Shown here: piece by piece, positions 60,811-64,000 of the stretch
Layout of the letters: each line of letters begins with the position of its first letter
How positions within the stretch are numbered: position 1 is the first letter of the stretch
Origin: Streptomyces acidicola
Lineage (GTDB): Bacteria > Actinomycetota > Actinomycetes > Streptomycetales > Streptomycetaceae
Direction of reading: 5' to 3'
DNA length: 64,000 bases
Assembly (NCBI RefSeq): GCF_009377235.1
Contig: NZ_VMNX01000017.1
Coordinates: forward strand, 1-64,000
Program-made: the position numbers and the translations under genes
Notes under the pieces: model-generated
Told to the model about the DNA's origin: nothing
The model's database searches: none
Seen by the model: only the letters and a program-made list of their open reading frames with translations

Positions 60811-63228
60811 ATGCGCACCCGTCTGAGACAGTTCGTCGTCTCGGCTGTCGCCCTGTTCACGGCATCGGCCATCCTGCCCTCGGCCGCCGCGGACGAGTCG
60901 GCACACGGGCAACGCCCGTCCCACGGCGGCCTGTCCGCCGACATCCGCTACACCGAGTACGGCATACCGCACATCGTGGCGGACGACTACACGAACCTTG
61001 GCTTCGGCACCGGCTGGGCGCAGGCCGCCGACGAGGTGTGCACGCTCGCCGAGGGCTTCGTGACCCTGCGCGGCGAGCGCTCGCGGCACTTCGGCGCCGA
61101 CGCGGCCGCCGACGGCGAACTCTCGGCGGCCGGTACGAACCTGACCAGCGACCTGTACTTCCGGGGTGTCCGCGAGAGCCGCACCGTGGAGAAGCTGCTG
61201 GCCGAACCCGCCCCGGTGGGACCGAGCCGCGAGGTCCGGGACATGATGCGCGGCTGGGCGGCGGGCTACAACGCCTGGCTGAAGCAGAACAAGATCACGG
61301 ACCCCGCGTGCGCGGGCGCCTCCTGGGTCCGGCCGGTCACCGAACTCGACGTGGCCGTCCGCGGCTACGCCGTCGCCGCGATCTCGGGCGAGGGACGCTT
61401 CGTGGACACCATCACGACCGCGCAGCCGCCCTCCGGATCCGCCGCCACCACCGCCGGCGGCTCGGCGGCCTCGCGCGCGCCTGTCGCGAAGGCTGTCGCC
61501 GGCGCGGCGCGCGAACTGTGGGGCACCGGCGACATGGGCTCGAACGCGGTCGCCTTCCGCGGCGACACGACGGCGAACGGGCGCGGGCTGCTGCTGGGAA
61601 ACCCCCACTATCCCTGGCAGGGAGCGCGCCGGTTCTGGCAGTCGCAGCAGACGATCCCCGGTGAGCTGAACGTCTCGGGCGGCACGCTGCTCGGCATTCC
61701 GACGATCTCCATCGGGTTCAACGCGAACGTGGCCTGGAGCCACACCGTCTCGACCGGCATTCCGGCCAACTTCCACCAGCTGACGCTGGATCCGGCCGAT
61801 CCGACGACGTACCTCGTGGACGGAAAGCCGGAACGCATGACGAAACGGAGCGTGACGGTGCCCGTCAAGGACGGCACGCCGGTGACCCGCACCCAGTGGT
61901 GGACCCGCTACGGCCCTGTCGTCACCTCCCTGAGCCCCCAGGTCCCGCTGCCGTGGACCACCACGAACGCGTACGCCCTGTACGACCCCAACGCGGCGAA
62001 CCTGCGCTTCGCGGACACCTCACTCGGCTTCAGCAAGGCGCGCAGCACGGACGACGTGCTGAAGTCCCTCGCCCGGCACCAGGGCATCCCCTGGGTGAAC
62101 ACGATCGCCGCCGACCGCGCGGGGCACTCCCTCTACACCCAGTCGCAGGTGGTTCCCCGAATCACCGACGAGCTGGCGGAGCGCTGCTCGACGGCGCTCG
62201 GCAGGACGACGTATCCGGCGTCCGGGATCGCGATCCTCGACGGCTCGCGCGGCGACTGCGCCCTCGGCAGCGACCCCGACGCCGTACGGCCGGGCATCTT
62301 CGGGCCGTCGAGGATGCCGACGCTCAAGGACGCGCCGTACGTGGAGAACTCGAACGGCACCGCCTGGATGACCAACGCCGACCGGCCGATCACCGGGTAC
62401 GAGCGGATCTTCGGCACGGTGGGCACCGAGCTCGGTCTGCGCACCCGCGGCGGCATCGAGGACGTGGCGGCGATGGCCGAGCGGGGGGATCTGACCGTAG
62501 GTGACCTGCAACGGCAGCAGTTCGCCAACCGGGTACCCGCGGGTGACCTCGCCGCCGAGGACGTGGCGCGGGCGTGTGCCGCGCTGCCCGGCGGTACGGC
62601 GACGGGCAGCGACGGCAAGGCCGTGGACGTGTCGGGGGCGTGCGGGGTGATCAAGGCCTGGGACCGCACCATGGACACCGGCAGCCGGGGAGCGCTGCTC
62701 TTCGACCGGTTCTGGCGGAAGCTGCCCGCCGACCGGCTGTGGAAGGTGCGGTTCTCGGCGGCGGACCCGGTACGTACGCCGAACACACTGAACACGGGCG
62801 CACCCGAATTCGCCACGGCCCTCGCCGACGCGGTGGCGGAACTGCGGGCCGCGGGCATCCCCTTGGACGCGAAGCTCGGCGCGCACCAGTTCGTCGTCCG
62901 TGGCGGCAAGCGCGTCCCGGTGCCCGGCGGCTCGGGGAGGGCCGGGGTGTGGAACGTCCTTGAGCCCACGTGGAACGCGGCCGGCGGTGGCTATACGGAG
63001 GTGCCGTTCGGCTCCAGCCACCTCCAGGCGGTCGGCTGGGACGGCAGCCGCTGCCCGGTGGCACGCACCCTCCTGACGTACTCCCAGTCGTCGAACCCGA
63101 ACTCGCCGCACTACAGCGACCAGACGCGGCTGTTCTCCGGTGAGCGGTGGGTGACGTCGCGGTTCTGCGAGAAGGACATCCTGAACTCGCCGAAGCTCAG
63201 AGTGGTCCGGGTGAGCGAACAGCGCTGA
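60811..63228 (+). CDS. Secreted penicillin-acylase-family Ntn hydrolase
   Basis: An 805-residue exported preprotein. Signal peptide RLRQFVVSAVALFTASAILPSAAA. The alpha chain runs to the spacer (PPSGSAATTAGGSAASRAPVAK). The beta chain begins at the Ser of DMGSNAVAF (about 249), the N-terminal nucleophile after self-cleavage. HTVSTGIPANFHQLTL and NTIAADRAGHSLYTQ follow. It resembles aculeacin A acylase, penicillin V acylase and AHL acylase of actinomycetes, which cleave acyl amides of lipopeptides, beta-lactams or homoserine lactones. GGGAGG precedes the ATG. Confidence 0.9.
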   Translation: MRTRLRQFVVSAVALFTASAILPSAAADESAHGQRPSHGGLSADIRYTEYGIPHIVADDYTNLGFGTGWAQAADEVCTLAEGFVTLRGERSRHFGADAAADGELSAAGTNLTSDLYFRGVRESRTVEKLLAEPAPVGPSREVRDMMRGWAAGYNAWLKQNKITDPACAGASWVRPVTELDVAVRGYAVAAISGEGRFVDTITTAQPPSGSAATTAGGSAASRAPVAKAVAGAARELWGTGDMGSNAVAFRGDTTANGRGLLLGNPHYPWQGARRFWQSQQTIPGELNVSGGTLLGIPTISIGFNANVAWSHTVSTGIPANFHQLTLDPADPTTYLVDGKPERMTKRSVTVPVKDGTPVTRTQWWTRYGPVVTSLSPQVPLPWTTTNAYALYDPNAANLRFADTSLGFSKARSTDDVLKSLARHQGIPWVNTIAADRAGHSLYTQSQVVPRITDELAERCSTALGRTTYPASGIAILDGSRGDCALGSDPDAVRPGIFGPSRMPTLKDAPYVENSNGTAWMTNADRPITGYERIFGTVGTELGLRTRGGIEDVAAMAERGDLTVGDLQRQQFANRVPAGDLAAEDVARACAALPGGTATGSDGKAVDVSGACGVIKAWDRTMDTGSRGALLFDRFWRKLPADRLWKVRFSAADPVRTPNTLNTGAPEFATALADAVAELRAAGIPLDAKLGAHQFVVRGGKRVPVPGGSGRAGVWNVLEPTWNAAGGGYTEVPFGSSHLQAVGWDGSRCPVARTLLTYSQSSNPNSPHYSDQTRLFSGERWVTSRFCEKDILNSPKLRVVRVSEQR

Positions 63229-63254
63229 GTCGTGTGAAGCGCGCTGAAGTGCGG

Positions 63255-63290
63255 GAGTGTGGTGCCGCTGCCCGTGGCGGCACCACACTC
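63255..63290 (+). terminator. Terminator of the acylase gene
   Basis: GAGTGTGGTGCCGC (63255-63268) and GCGGCACCACACTC (63277-63290) form a perfect 14-base stem with an eight-base loop, 26 bases after the stop codon. It also faces the convergent ligase gene. Confidence 0.85.
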
Positions 63291-63342
63291 TTCCCACTCC
63301 CCCGGGCCGGGCTCCGCACATCGGCCGGCGCCAAGGCGACTG

Positions 63343-64000
63343 TCACACCGTCCTGGCCCGTCCCTCCCAGTACGGCTCGCGAAGCCGTCGTTTGTAGAGC
63401 TTGCCGTTGGGGTCGCGGGGCATTGCCTCGATGAAGTCGACGCTCTTGGGGCGCTTGTATCCGGCGAGCCCGCGCGCGCAGTGGTTCAGGATCTCCTCAG
63501 CGAGCGTCGGGCCGGGCAGGAATCCCGGGGCGGGCTCGACCACGGCCTTCACCTCCTCGCCCCAGTCGTCGTGCGGGATGCCGAACGCGGCCGCGTCGGC
63601 GACGGCGGGGTGGGTGAGCAGGGCGGCCTCGATCTCGGCCGGGTAGATGTTGACGCCTCCGGAGATGATCAGGTCGATCTTCCGGTCACGGAGGAAGAGG
63701 AAACCGTCCTCGTCGAGGTAGCCGAGGTCGCCGACGGTGAAGAGGTCGCCGATGCGGTTCTTCTTCGTCTTGGTCTCGTCCTTGTGGTACGAGAATCCAC
63801 CGGTGCTCATCTTCATGTAGACGGTGCCGAGTTCACCGGGCGGCAGTTGGTTGCCGTCGTCATCGAAGACGGCGAGCTCACTGATGGGCCAGGCCTTGCC
63901 GACGGTGCCGGGCTTCTTCAGCCAGTCCTCGGCGGTGGCGAAGGCACCGCCTCCCTCGCTGGCCGCGTAGTACTCCTCGACGCTGTGGCCCCACCACTCG
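63343..64000 (-). CDS. AMP-forming acyl-CoA synthetase, C-terminal part (cut by window edge)
   Basis: The frame stays open from TCA at 63343 to the window end (about 219 codons). Starting EWWGHSVEEYYAASEGGGAF, it includes A5 residues (YYAASEGG) and GDLFTVGDLGYLDEDGFLFL, with the hinge in RDRKIDLIISGGVNIYPAEIE. The terminal Lys lies in RDPNGKLYKRRL. This is the adenylate-forming C-lobe of a fatty-acid or aryl-acid CoA ligase. Its N-terminal two thirds and start are outside the window. Confidence 0.88.
   Translation of the reverse strand, partial: EWWGHSVEEYYAASEGGGAFATAEDWLKKPGTVGKAWPISELAVFDDDGNQLPPGELGTVYMKMSTGGFSYHKDETKTKKNRIGDLFTVGDLGYLDEDGFLFLRDRKIDLIISGGVNIYPAEIEAALLTHPAVADAAAFGIPHDDWGEEVKAVVEPAPGFLPGPTLAEEILNHCARGLAGYKRPKSVDFIEAMPRDPNGKLYKRRLREPYWEGRARTV

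Overview
The window is about 72% GC with strong third-position GC bias, GTG and TTG starts, Shine-Dalgarno sequences of the AGGAGG type, and developmental or TTA-containing genes. It reads as Streptomyces chromosome, probably arm or arm-proximal sequence rich in catabolic and secreted functions. I see no tRNA, rRNA, CRISPR array, transposase, integrase or prophage gene. Nearly all genes look intact. The left-edge gene (its 3' end) and the right-edge gene (its 5' end) are cut by the window.

Layout. 1-5.5 kb: a sigma-factor-like/zinc-finger/membrane/ricin fusion protein, a DinB-fold protein, adenosine deaminase, a glyoxalase-fold protein and an aldo/keto reductase. 5.5-7.8 kb: two secreted proteins, a PI-PLC-like protein and a GH19 chitinase with chitinase-type promoter repeats. 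8.1-11.7 kb: a sulfur-scavenging group made of an acyl-CoA-dehydrogenase-like flavin monooxygenase, ssuD and ssuE, headed by a Cys-Cys leader peptide and a decayed gene fragment. 11.8-20.1 kb: small housekeeping and stress-type genes (NlpC-like, SPW, ArsR-SRPBCC fusion, two GNATs, GlsB/YeaQ), a GH65 phosphorylase, a deaminase and a membrane acyltransferase.

20.2-35.0 kb is an inositol catabolic locus. A leftward arm carries a sugar-type ABC importer (lipoprotein, permease, ATPase), an IolE/MocC-like TIM-barrel protein and IolG. A rightward arm carries iolC, an aldolase-like gene, iolB, iolD and mmsA. The arms diverge from one intergenic region holding two CAAACGCYTG motifs. A GntR regulator, a second Gfo/Idh/MocA dehydrogenase and a LacI regulator with two near-identical operators follow. 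Together they would import inositol, oxidise it to inosose, dehydrate and hydrolyse the ring, phosphorylate and cleave the product, and release acetyl-CoA and CO2.

35-50.7 kb: an LLM flavin oxidoreductase, a methyltransferase, a secreted TAP-like peptidase, a baeRF3-like protein, a PAS-PP2C phosphatase, an NsdA/NsdB-family developmental regulator divergent from a TTA-containing phosphotransferase, a secreted amidase, a GH95 fucosidase, an actinobacterial hypothetical protein and a solitary DUF397 protein. 50.7-64 kb: an acyl-CoA catabolic region (two thiolase-like proteins, a DUF35 OB-fold partner, a crotonase, and four AMP-forming acyl-CoA ligases including a PaaK), interrupted by a secreted Ntn-hydrolase acylase. 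Two TetR-type palindromes lie in its promoters, but no TetR gene is present.

I found no wholly new system that I can defend. The strongest leads are the sigma/anti-sigma/lectin fusion, the Cys leader peptide upstream of ssuE, the operator-in-spacer promoter of the ArsR-SRPBCC fusion, four TTA (bldA) codons, a stop-codon-abutting dispersed repeat, and the Cys-less thiolase-like/OB-fold module.
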